DNA of 40,170 nt from Candidatus Gastranaerophilales bacterium (lineage in GTDB: Bacteria > Cyanobacteriota > Vampirovibrionia > Gastranaerophilales > Gastranaerophilaceae), in NCBI GenBank assembly GCA_944326515.1, contig CALVEI010000014.1, positions 1-40,170 of the forward strand. Direction: 5' to 3'. The position numbers and the translations under genes are program-made. The notes under the pieces are model-generated. The model was not told the DNA's origin. It saw only the letters and a program-made list of their open reading frames with translations, and did not search any database. Shown here one piece after another: positions 7,579 to 15,142 of this stretch. Within the stretch, counting starts at the first letter, position 1; every line of letters begins with the position of its first letter.

Positions 7579-8322
7579 ATGCTTGAAACATTAAAAACAC
7601 TCGGATTACAAAAAAATCAATTAATAAAAGACATCAGAACAGCAACACCTAAAGATGGTTTTAGGGGATTGCCGTCTATAGACATTAATGCTGATGAAAA
7701 TTGGCAAGAATGTATGTCTGTTTGCCCTACAGGTGCTTTAAAAGTAGCTGATGGTGAAGCATCAATTGACTTAGGAAAATGCACTCTTTGCGGAGAATGC
7801 GCAAGATACTGTAAAAATGATGGTATCAAGTTTTCAAAATTCCACAAACTCGGTGCAGTTAACAGAGAAGATTTAATTGTTAACGGAGAACTTAATCCGA
7901 TAAAATGCAAAGAAGAAATAAAAAAATTCTTTGGCAAATCATTAAAGTTAAGACAAGTTTCTGCAGGCGGATGCAACTCTTGTGAAATGGAGTTAAATGC
8001 TTGTTCAAACGCTAACTTTGATATGGGAAGATATGGAGTTGATTTTGTAGCTTCCCCAAGACACGCTGACGGTGTGGTTATCACTGGACCTGTAACCAAA
8101 AATATGGCTAAAGCCCTTGAAGATACTTACTTCGCCTGCGCAGAACCGAGAATCGTTATAGTTGTCGGCGCATGTGCAATTTCAGGCGGTGTTTTCCAAG
8201 ATTCTGAAGAGATTGACAGAAGCTTTTTTGAAAGACACAAACCCGATTTATACATACCGGGTTGCCCTGCTCATCCATTGACAATAATTAACGCAATCTT
8301 AGATTTCATCGGCGCAAAATAA
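7579..8322 (+). CDS. hyfI: HyfI/NuoB-like small subunit fused to a ferredoxin domain
   Basis: This 247-residue protein joins a HyfH/NuoI-like ferredoxin domain (about residues 35-85) to a hydrogenase small subunit/NuoB domain. The ferredoxin part has one complete motif (Cys68, 71, 74, 78) and a partial one (Cys45, Cys49-Pro). The first two cysteines of motif 1 are absent, so one of the usual two [4Fe-4S] clusters is probably missing. The NuoB-like part keeps four ligands for the proximal cluster: GCNSC (Cys132, Cys135), VGAC (Cys199) and PGCP (Cys229). It would pass electrons from ferredoxin towards the large subunit. It follows the large subunit by 21 bases, with AGAG as a weak ribosome-binding site, and ends the operon. 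Confidence 0.88.
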   Translation: MLETLKTLGLQKNQLIKDIRTATPKDGFRGLPSIDINADENWQECMSVCPTGALKVADGEASIDLGKCTLCGECARYCKNDGIKFSKFHKLGAVNREDLIVNGELNPIKCKEEIKKFFGKSLKLRQVSAGGCNSCEMELNACSNANFDMGRYGVDFVASPRHADGVVITGPVTKNMAKALEDTYFACAEPRIVIVVGACAISGGVFQDSEEIDRSFFERHKPDLYIPGCPAHPLTIINAILDFIGAK

Positions 8323-8325
8323 TTG

Positions 8326-8347
8326 ACCTTTTGTAAAAATAAAAGGT
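8326..8347 (+). terminator. Weak hairpin after the Ehr-like operon
   Basis: ACCTTTT (8326-8332) pairs with AAAAGGT (8341-8347) around an 8-base A-rich loop, starting 4 bases after the stop codon. There is no run of T after it, so it may slow rather than stop RNA polymerase. Confidence 0.3.
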
Positions 8348-8388
8348 TGGATTACTACGCCAAGTTAATGTAATTTATTATTGTGGTT

Positions 8389-9732
8389 ATGAAAAAGATA
8401 TTAACTATACTGGCTTTTATGTTTTTAATAGAACTTCCTGCGCACTCAGCACAAGAGGTTATTAAACTTGATTTAAAAGATAATCATCAATTTGCAGAAA
8501 ATATAATTGCCAAAAATATGGAAATAGAAAACCCTGTACTTGAAACAGAATCAGAAAGTACAAAAAATCCGTCTGTTTTTCAAGAAACCATTCAAAAAAA
8601 CGAACAGGATAAGGCAGAAACTCAAGTTCAAACTCAAGATAGAAGCGGTATAGCAGATTACGATCCTACGATGGGAGGAACATCTCCAAAGTTTTTTCTG
8701 TTTAATGCAATAACCAAAGCAGCCAATGATGTTTATAAATTGGAGATTGAAAGAACTGATGTTCCTTCACAGCTTTTAAAAGATCAATTAACTTTTAAAG
8801 TAAACAAAGGGCCATTAGACAGTATTCACATTTGGTCTGCATATCAAATGAACTTTTCAACTAATGTACCTGAAAGAGGCGATACCGATTCAAAATTTGA
8901 TGTAGGGTTGATTAATATACTTATTGACGGAAATTTCAAGGGTGGCAAAGAAAATTTCAGAATAATGCTTGACCCAACACACAGAAGCAGCCACCCTGAC
9001 TTTATGCAACCGTTCTTTCAAGATTTGTATATTGAATCACACAGAATACCTCACCATACAATTTTAGTTGGTAACTCTCGCCCTGGCGTTGGTATAGAAG
9101 GAGCACAATCACCTTATACACTTGCATTTATTAACCGTTCACAGATTTCAAGAAACCTTGCGAATATTCGTAAATTCGGTGTAAGACTAAGAGGTGACTA
9201 TTCATTAATGGATTACGACTTAGGTATCTATAGTTCTTCTACCAATTTCACATCATTCTTCCCTGGGCACGAATTTGACGCTTGGATGAACGTAAAACCA
9301 CTTGGTAAAACAGATGGAAAATATGGAAAACTTGTAACTGGTGCAGGTATCCAATCAGGTGAAAAACACGGTACAAGCTATTATTTAACAGGCGTTTACG
9401 CAGGTTATGACTACAAAAAATTCTGGTCAAAATTTGAATACGCAAGAGCAAACGGCTCAAACGGCGGTTCAGGCCTTACTGATAACCGTTCACAAGGTTT
9501 ATTTGTTACTTTAGGTTATCACCTGACAAAAAAACTTGAAATCCTTGCCAGATACGACCAATTTGACCCGGACAGAAGCATAAGAAACAATAACCAAAAA
9601 GAATTCACGTTAGGAACAAACTACTACTTAAAAGGACAAGCTTTAAAACTTATATTTAACTACGTCTACTGCCAAAACGATAATAAAGTGGATTCCCACA
9701 GATTAATGATGGGTACACAAATAGTATTGTAA
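8389..9732 (+). CDS. Secreted porin-like outer-membrane beta-barrel protein
   Basis: This 447-residue protein has a signal peptide (MKKILTILAFMFLIELPAHSA, cleavage expected after HSA), a polar Glu/Gln-rich linker to about residue 85, then a barrel-like region. The last strands (LEILARYDQFDPD, then FTLGTNYYLKGQALKLIFNY and RLMMGTQIVL) look like the end of phosphate-selective porin O/P-type barrels. No substrate can be inferred. I take ATG 8389 because the signal peptide begins there; an in-frame GTG lies two codons upstream. No good ribosome-binding site is seen. Its stop codon directly abuts that of the next, convergent gene. Confidence 0.65.
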   Translation: MKKILTILAFMFLIELPAHSAQEVIKLDLKDNHQFAENIIAKNMEIENPVLETESESTKNPSVFQETIQKNEQDKAETQVQTQDRSGIADYDPTMGGTSPKFFLFNAITKAANDVYKLEIERTDVPSQLLKDQLTFKVNKGPLDSIHIWSAYQMNFSTNVPERGDTDSKFDVGLINILIDGNFKGGKENFRIMLDPTHRSSHPDFMQPFFQDLYIESHRIPHHTILVGNSRPGVGIEGAQSPYTLAFINRSQISRNLANIRKFGVRLRGDYSLMDYDLGIYSSSTNFTSFFPGHEFDAWMNVKPLGKTDGKYGKLVTGAGIQSGEKHGTSYYLTGVYAGYDYKKFWSKFEYARANGSNGGSGLTDNRSQGLFVTLGYHLTKKLEILARYDQFDPDRSIRNNNQKEFTLGTNYYLKGQALKLIFNYVYCQNDNKVDSHRLMMGTQIVL

Positions 9733-10311
9733 TTACCAGTTAGGATAATAATAAAGTTCTATTGTATCTCGTTCTTTGAGTGACGCATGCCCGCCTTTTA
9801 TAAAATTCGTGAATGTTCCTGTTGGTGGGAGAAACGTTAAAGCCCATTTTAAAGGAAATACCCACAAACTTCTATCTTGACCAAATATTTCAATAGTATC
9901 AGTAACTTTAGAAGAATCAATATTATCAAACTTAAAATCACCAATTATTATACTCGCAGGAATACCATTCATACCGCTTCTTATAATAGTTTCAACTCTT
10001 GCATACACAAGGTCATCTTTTCTTAAGACTTTTCTACCGTGAGCATATACATCATGACAAGCTCTAAAAACTATCGTTTCTCCTTCATGTACATATTTTT
10101 CAGATTTTATGTCAGCAATAACTTTTAATTCTATAGATATACGTTTTAAATCCTGATAGTTATACTTGTAATAAGAATAAGGATTTTTTAGATTTTTATC
10201 TTTTAAAGTGCTATCAGCAAAATCATCTTGCAAAAGTGTAGCTGCATTACACATCGATGCACTTAAAATAAAGGGTATTATTAATGTTAAAAGGCGTTTT
10301 TTCTTATTCAT
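9733..10311 (-). CDS. Secreted protein of unknown function
   Basis: This 192-residue protein starts with a signal peptide (KKKRLLTLIIPFILSASMCNA). The mature part is polar, with alternating strands such as ETIVFRACHDVYAHGRKVLR and LVYARVETIIRSGMNGIPAS. That pattern suggests a small beta domain that would work in the periplasm or at a membrane surface. I do not recognise the family. It is the last of three minus-strand genes and overlaps the end of the M48-like gene by 8 bases, so the two are probably translated together. No terminator is visible after its stop. Confidence 0.6.
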   Translation of the reverse strand: MNKKKRLLTLIIPFILSASMCNAATLLQDDFADSTLKDKNLKNPYSYYKYNYQDLKRISIELKVIADIKSEKYVHEGETIVFRACHDVYAHGRKVLRKDDLVYARVETIIRSGMNGIPASIIIGDFKFDNIDSSKVTDTIEIFGQDRSLWVFPLKWALTFLPPTGTFTNFIKGGHASLKERDTIELYYYPNW

Positions 10312-11029
10312 ACTTCAATTCTTTTTTAGATTTTGTCTTAATTTTTTCTTGCAACATTCTTCTGTTTTCCAAAGATGTAAGCAAGAAATTTTGATAGTGT
10401 TCATTAGTTAAATATGTATTGTTAGCTAAAAAGTACGGATATTTAGTATAAATATACTCATATATTATAGCCAAACGTTTTGATGCCAAGTTTTTTGTTG
10501 AAATAGTATCAAACCTTTTTTGGGGACAACTTTTTTGAATAAAAGTTATTAACCCCAAAGGGTTATAACCTGCATTTACCATAAAATCTACAGCTCTTTT
10601 ATCTGCTACAATTTCAAACTTTTTCGGTGCAGCTTTAATCTGTAATGCAGACAAATATCCTTTAAAAAAGCCATTATATGATTTCATAGAAGTCAAAATA
10701 CCTCTTGCAAGGTAAGCAGCAAGCTCGTCATCATTTTGTATGAATTTATAATACTCATCATACAAAACAACTTCTCTACTTGTTACAGTAGGGTCTATTG
10801 TTAAGAGATTCTCTTTTTTATTTTTGTCATATACAAAAACTATTCTATTCTCTATTTTATTTGAGTTTAAAAGTTTAGAACCTATATTATTAACTCTTGA
10901 TTGAATACTTTGTTCTTTTTCTATAGCTTGCTCATCTGTTTGAACATTTACTTTACTATTTGTTTCTTCAGCGCAAACCATAAGTGGAATTAAAAATAAA
11001 CTTAAGACAGCTAGTGTTTTCTTTATCAT
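10304..11029 (-). CDS. Catalytically dead M48-like secreted protein
   Basis: This 241-residue protein has a signal peptide (MIKKTLAVLSLFLIPLMVCA). It is recognisable as M48-like by comparison with the protein at 36369-37211. NDDELAAYLARGILT aligns with NDNELAAVVASEIGH, and VADKRAVDFMVNAGYNPLGL aligns with EADITAVDLLATAKYNPLAL. All three zinc-binding positions are lost: HExxH is replaced by RGILT (residues 109-113) and the third-ligand Glu by Val. It is therefore unlikely to be a peptidase and may bind a partner. ATG 11029 (preceded by TGAGGT) is chosen over a TTG seven codons upstream, which lacks a ribosome-binding site. The gene sits just downstream of a GspF-like gene. Confidence 0.65.
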   Translation of the reverse strand: MIKKTLAVLSLFLIPLMVCAEETNSKVNVQTDEQAIEKEQSIQSRVNNIGSKLLNSNKIENRIVFVYDKNKKENLLTIDPTVTSREVVLYDEYYKFIQNDDELAAYLARGILTSMKSYNGFFKGYLSALQIKAAPKKFEIVADKRAVDFMVNAGYNPLGLITFIQKSCPQKRFDTISTKNLASKRLAIIYEYIYTKYPYFLANNTYLTNEHYQNFLLTSLENRRMLQEKIKTKSKKELKYE

Positions 11030-11046
11030 AATTACCTCAGAATAAA

Positions 11047-12063
11047 TCAAAACATATTAAACATACTACCATATAATCTTTTATAAAACGTTATAGCAAT
11101 ATATGCAACTATCAAACCTACAATTACAATTGTCGCAGGCTGCAACCACGCCATAATAATATTTAGCGTGTCTTTTAACTTGTTTTCATAGTCTTGTGCA
11201 ATATCTTTAAAAGCATTACCTAAACGGCCTGTTTTTTCGCCTACTGAAATCTGAGAAACAGCATAAGGACTATATATCTCAGAAGAAACAAATGCAGAAG
11301 AAACATCACTACCGTTTTTCAACATACTTATTGTTTTCATTGAACCAAGTATGCAACGTTTATTTTTAAACAAAGAAGCGGCTTGATCTACCGCATCAAC
11401 AATAGGAATACCAGCCTCATAACAAGAAGCCAACATATAGAAAAAATTAGTAAAATAAACCCCATTAACAATCGGAGCCAAAAACGTTTTTTCTGTCAAA
11501 TAATCAATTAATTTTTCATATCTTTTTTTGTCAGAAACAAAATAATATACCGCAAAAAATATTAATCCATATGCCAATACAACTTTAAATATTGCAGTTA
11601 TAAACAAAGCAAATTTTGTAGCAGGACACATACCGGTTGTGTACATAACGTCAAAAACTTTAAAGAAAAAAGAATGACAAAATATCAATACACCTATAGA
11701 ACCTAAAAACAACAAAGTAGGATAAGTCAAAGAAGCAATCAAACGGCTTTTAAGCATTTCAGTTCTTTGTATATCCTCTTTTATGCGAGCTATTGAGTCT
11801 TCTAAACGTCCGCTTTTATCACCAGCACAAAACAACATTGCATATTGAGGGCTAACAATGTCTTTGTGCTGTATCATCAATTCAGAAACAGGCATACCAC
11901 TATCTATGCCGTTTCTAAAAATTCTACACAAGTTTTTTATTTTTGTGTTTGTACTTGAAGTTTCTATTGTTTTAAAAACATCAGTATAAGAAAACCCCGC
12001 AGTATACAAACTCTCAATCGAACTAAAAAATTGTTTTTTTTCTGATAAAGTTAATGGTTTCAT
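11047..12063 (-). CDS. GspF/PilC-type inner-membrane platform protein
   Basis: This 338-residue protein has the two-domain layout of the T2SSF family. One cytoplasmic helical domain lies at about residues 5-115 (FFSSIESLYTAGFSYTDVF, CAGDKSGRLEDSIARI). A pair of membrane segments follows, then a second copy (FFYMLASCYEAGIPIVDAV, ISVGEKTGRLGNAFKDIA) and a C-terminal membrane helix. These proteins form the platform of type II secretion and type IV pilus machines. No GspE/PilB ATPase, pilin or secretin gene is next to it, so its machine must be encoded elsewhere or it has another role. ATG 12063 is preferred to a TTG six codons upstream, because that TTG overlaps a TATAAT box. Confidence 0.8.
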   Translation of the reverse strand: MKPLTLSEKKQFFSSIESLYTAGFSYTDVFKTIETSSTNTKIKNLCRIFRNGIDSGMPVSELMIQHKDIVSPQYAMLFCAGDKSGRLEDSIARIKEDIQRTEMLKSRLIASLTYPTLLFLGSIGVLIFCHSFFFKVFDVMYTTGMCPATKFALFITAIFKVVLAYGLIFFAVYYFVSDKKRYEKLIDYLTEKTFLAPIVNGVYFTNFFYMLASCYEAGIPIVDAVDQAASLFKNKRCILGSMKTISMLKNGSDVSSAFVSSEIYSPYAVSQISVGEKTGRLGNAFKDIAQDYENKLKDTLNIIMAWLQPATIVIVGLIVAYIAITFYKRLYGSMFNMF

Positions 12064-12072
12064 AATGAACTT

Positions 12073-12081
12073 ATTATACAA
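12073..12081 (-). promoter_or_regulatory. -10 box almost touching the GspF-like start codon
   Basis: On the minus strand TATAAT occupies 12078-12073, preceded by TTG. The expected transcription start is about 12066, only a few bases before the ATG at 12063. No convincing -35 box is present. This suggests a near-leaderless transcript. Confidence 0.4.
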
Positions 12082-12131
12082 TTTTTTAATTCAAATTCAT
12101 ACTTTTTTCATTCTGTAGTATGATTATCATG

Positions 12132-12137
12132 TATAAA
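12132..12137 (+). promoter_or_regulatory. Candidate -10 box for the small protein gene
   Basis: TATAAA at 12132-12137 stands 24 bases before the ATG at 12162, with GGGGG between them as a ribosome-binding site. The -35 region is weak (TTCATT about 19 bases upstream). Together with the minus-strand box at 12078 it makes a compact divergent promoter region. Confidence 0.3.
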
Positions 12138-12161
12138 TAAACACATACGGGGGATAAAAAC

Positions 12162-12368
12162 ATGATGTATCAGGTTTATACAAAAAAAGGTGGCTCAGAT
12201 TTAACAAAAACGCAAGTCGGTGAATTTTCTGATTTAGAAGAAGCACTTGACTTTGCAGAAAAAACTATAGAGGGCAAACCCGACTTAAAATATATAGTAG
12301 AATCTACTTCAGGCCATTTTAACAGTTACGGAGAATTGCTCGTAGAAGTTATTGCAGAAAGTGACTAA
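12162..12368 (+). CDS. Small acidic protein of unknown function
   Basis: This 68-residue soluble protein begins MMYQVYTKKGGSDLTK and has no signal peptide or membrane segment. A GGGGG run about 7-8 bases before the first of two tandem ATG codons supports translation. The pattern of two beta strands, a helix (DLEEALDFAEKTIEG) and a further strand (KYIVESTS) suggests a small alpha-beta fold. I do not recognise the family. It is 34 bases upstream of the phosphoglucose isomerase gene on the same strand and may share its transcript. Confidence 0.65.
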   Translation: MMYQVYTKKGGSDLTKTQVGEFSDLEEALDFAEKTIEGKPDLKYIVESTSGHFNSYGELLVEVIAESD

Positions 12369-12402
12369 TAAAAATAACTCGACATAATAAGGAGAAAACA
12401 AA

Positions 12403-13716
12403 GTGATTACAAAAGAATCCATCAAAAATTTAGGAATTACAACAAGCTTTACAGGCGTAGATTTTTCAAAATATACAGCTAAAACAGAAGAATTTGTAAA
12501 CGAATTTGCCAAAAGAGCAAATCAAAAAGGCCAATTTTTAAATTGGGTAAACCTTCCACAAGAACAAGCAAAAAGAGTTGATGAAATTTATGAACTTGCT
12601 TCTAAATTAAAAGCTCAAACTAATGCAAAAAAACTTAGCGTAATGGGTATCGGTGGTTCTAAACATACTGTTGAGCATATGCTTTCAATCAACGGATTAA
12701 ATGTTAAAGGTGATTCTGTTGAATTTTATTCTGACGTAGATTCAGCAAGTCTTGAAAGATTCCTATACAGATTAAACGACAACGTGCTCGAATCAAGCTT
12801 TATGATTGCATCAAAATCAGGTTCTACTTTTGAAACAAAAGACGGATTCTTAAGAGTTCTTGCAATGCTCGAAGATGCATACAAAGCAAAAGGTCAAAGC
12901 GAAGAAGAAGCTAAAAAATCAGCAAACAAACACTTCATCGCAGTTACTGACGGAAACGCAGAAAAAAGCGAATTAAGAAGAACATCTAACGAAAACGGAT
13001 GGTTAGGTGACTTGTACATCCACGATGATGTAGGTGGAAGATTCTCTGCTTTTGATGATCACGCATTATTCACACTTGCTTGGGCTGGTATGAAAAAAGA
13101 AGATATGACAGAAATGCTCAACGCTGCTCAAGAAATGTCAACTATAGCATTAACAGCAGATTTAGAAGCAAACGATGCATTAAAAGAAGGTATCTTCTGG
13201 GCTGATGCAAAAGCTAACGGAATAGACGCATCTGTACACCAATACATGGGTTCAATATTTGAAAATACCGTATATTGGCACGCTCAAATGCAAAACGAAT
13301 CAATTAAAGATACACTAAAACAAGTTGCAAAAGTTCCCGATGCTATGCACCACAGTGCAGAAGCTCACTTCAACCCTGCAAACAAACTCGTTTTTGCTTT
13401 AACTGTTCCTGTTGACAAAGGTGTATGCAGAGAAAACGCAGAAGCATACATTGGCGCATTAACAAAATCTTATGAAGTTACAGGTGCTACTTTTGTTGAA
13501 AGAATTGAAACAAGAGGTATGGGCTTAACGCCAAAAGCAGCAGGCGCAATGTCTATGTTAAGAGCTTATGCAACTGTATATCAAGAAATAGTTGAAAAAA
13601 CTATGTCAAATACAGCATTCCCTGAAGTTCTTGAAAGCGTTCTTCAACCTCACGTTGAGTTCTACAAAAAGAACCTCAAAGGCGGAGTTGTTGTACCAGG
13701 TAGAATTTCAAAATAG
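12403..13716 (+). CDS. pgi: Glucose-6-phosphate isomerase, divergent
   Basis: This 437-residue protein carries the two sugar isomerase (SIS) domains of phosphoglucose isomerase, which interconverts glucose 6-phosphate and fructose 6-phosphate in the cytoplasm. MGIGGSKHT (residues 81-89) and SKSGSTFET (137-145) are the phosphate-binding loops. DVGGRFSAFD near residue 210 is the PGI signature. NESIKD (Glu299) fits the catalytic-Glu block and MHHSAEAHF (His316/317) fits the QHS block. The usual C-terminal block with the catalytic Lys is not obvious, so the protein is divergent. The start is GTG, with AGGAG seven bases before it. A strong terminator follows. Confidence 0.8.
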   Translation: MITKESIKNLGITTSFTGVDFSKYTAKTEEFVNEFAKRANQKGQFLNWVNLPQEQAKRVDEIYELASKLKAQTNAKKLSVMGIGGSKHTVEHMLSINGLNVKGDSVEFYSDVDSASLERFLYRLNDNVLESSFMIASKSGSTFETKDGFLRVLAMLEDAYKAKGQSEEEAKKSANKHFIAVTDGNAEKSELRRTSNENGWLGDLYIHDDVGGRFSAFDDHALFTLAWAGMKKEDMTEMLNAAQEMSTIALTADLEANDALKEGIFWADAKANGIDASVHQYMGSIFENTVYWHAQMQNESIKDTLKQVAKVPDAMHHSAEAHFNPANKLVFALTVPVDKGVCRENAEAYIGALTKSYEVTGATFVERIETRGMGLTPKAAGAMSMLRAYATVYQEIVEKTMSNTAFPEVLESVLQPHVEFYKKNLKGGVVVPGRISK

Positions 13717-13737
13717 TTTTTGATTTTATACAGACAA

Positions 13738-13764
13738 ACGCAGGTTTTACGACCTGCGTTTTTT
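13738..13764 (+). terminator. Intrinsic terminator after pgi
   Basis: ACGCAGGT (13738-13745) pairs perfectly with ACCTGCGT (13752-13759) around a 6-base loop, followed by a run of T to 13764. It starts 21 bases after the stop of pgi and closes that transcript. Confidence 0.9.
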
Positions 13765-13860
13765 GTTTTCTTTTATTACGGAAAATGCCGTTAAAAATAA
13801 CACAATATCCTTTTTTATGATTTAATTATCTTAATGATTCTAATGAGAAATAGGAGCGAT

Positions 13861-15138
13861 ATGGAAAAGAATACTAAGGTAAAACTGGGTTTAATCGGTT
13901 TAGGAACTGTGGGAACAGGCGTTGTCAAAGTATTAAAAGATTTTGATAACATAGAAATCACAAAAATTGCAGTTAAAAACATTAACAAAAAGAGAGATAT
14001 AGACAATCTTGACACATCTCTTCTAACAACCGACCCGTTTGAAATAGTTAATGACCCTAATATAGATATGGTTGTTGAAGTTATAGGAGGAATGGATCCT
14101 GCGTATGACCTTTTGAAAACAGCTATAGAAAATAAAAAACATATCGTGACAGCGAATAAAGAACTACTCGCAAAAAAAGGTCAAGAACTCTTCAATCTTG
14201 CAAATCAAAATAACGTTGTTATTCTTTACGAAGCTGCAATAGCAGGAGGCATTCCAATCATTATGCCTATTAAAACAACTCTTGCAGGAAACAAAATAAA
14301 TAAAATAGAAGCTATTCTTAACGGAACAACAAACTATATCCTGACAAAAATGGAAAAAGAAGGTGTTTCGTACGAAGAAGTTTTAAAAGAAGCTCAAAAA
14401 CTTGGTTATGCAGAAACTGACCCGACAGGAGATGTTGAAGGCTTTGATTCTGCTTATAAAATAGCGACATTAGCAACAATAGCCCTTAACCAAAGAGTAG
14501 ATATAAACAAAATTTATCGAGAAGGTATAACAAAAATTAGTGCAAAAGATATGCAAAATGCAAAAGAACTTGGTTATAAAATAAAACTTATTGCACTGGC
14601 AAGACTAACTCAAGATAATAAAGCTGATGTAAGAGTTCACCCAATGCTTGTTCCTGTTAAAGATTGTCTTGCAAGCATAAACGGAGTTACAAACAGTGTT
14701 GTTTTAGAAGGCTTCCCAGTTGGCAGAGTTATGTTTGCGGGCCCAGGAGCTGGTGAATTCCCAACTGCAAGTTCTGTTTTAGGTGATATTCTAGCAATAA
14801 CAAACAGCTTGGGTTCAACAGATATTTTGCCGTTTATGAAATGTAACCACAACAAAAGCGCTGAACAAATCGACATAAACGACACAACTAACAAGTATTA
14901 TCTTTCTGTTACAGCAACCAACACCCCTGGTGTTATAGGTACAATCGGAGAAATTTGCGGACGCCATAATATAAGCTTGGCAAGTGTTCTTCAAAAAGGT
15001 ATTGATGAAAAAAATACTGCAGAAATTGTTGTTATTACAGAAGAATGCAAAGAAAATGATATAAATAGTGCTATAGAGGAAATAAAAAATAATTCTACTA
15101 TAGTAAAAATAAACAATTTGATAAGAGTGATGGAGTAA
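13861..15138 (+). CDS. hom: Homoserine dehydrogenase
   Basis: This 425-residue enzyme reduces aspartate semialdehyde to homoserine with NAD(P)H in threonine/methionine synthesis. It has an N-terminal Rossmann motif ([11 protein letters not shown], residues 10-20). [12 protein letters not shown] and [11 protein letters not shown] are the conserved central blocks, and [19 protein letters not shown] is the family signature. A C-terminal ACT domain (about residues 348-425, from [13 protein letters not shown]) probably senses an amino acid, as in feedback-inhibited bacterial enzymes. ATG 13861 has AGGAG just before it; two upstream in-frame ATGs (13834, 13843) lack a ribosome-binding site. It is followed 4 bases later by thrC. 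No thrB (homoserine kinase) is in the window. Confidence 0.95.
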   Translation: MEKNTKVKLGLIGLGTVGTGVVKVLKDFDNIEITKIAVKNINKKRDIDNLDTSLLTTDPFEIVNDPNIDMVVEVIGGMDPAYDLLKTAIENKKHIVTANKELLAKKGQELFNLANQNNVVILYEAAIAGGIPIIMPIKTTLAGNKINKIEAILNGTTNYILTKMEKEGVSYEEVLKEAQKLGYAETDPTGDVEGFDSAYKIATLATIALNQRVDINKIYREGITKISAKDMQNAKELGYKIKLIALARLTQDNKADVRVHPMLVPVKDCLASINGVTNSVVLEGFPVGRVMFAGPGAGEFPTASSVLGDILAITNSLGSTDILPFMKCNHNKSAEQIDINDTTNKYYLSVTATNTPGVIGTIGEICGRHNISLASVLQKGIDEKNTAEIVVITEECKENDINSAIEEIKNNSTIVKINNLIRVME

Positions 15139-15142
15139 TAAA

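Noticed and set aside
7617-8099. 160-codon open frame on the minus strand inside the small-subunit gene
   Set aside because: It is antisense to a protein with clear iron-sulfur motifs and shows no domain of its own.
1419-8322. Annotating the operon as an active hydrogenase-4 or formate hydrogenlyase
   Set aside because: The large subunit lacks both NiFe cysteine pairs, and no formate dehydrogenase or maturation genes are present.
10208-10411. 67-codon plus-strand frame across two minus-strand genes
   Set aside because: It overlaps signal-peptide and C-terminal coding regions and lacks a ribosome-binding site.
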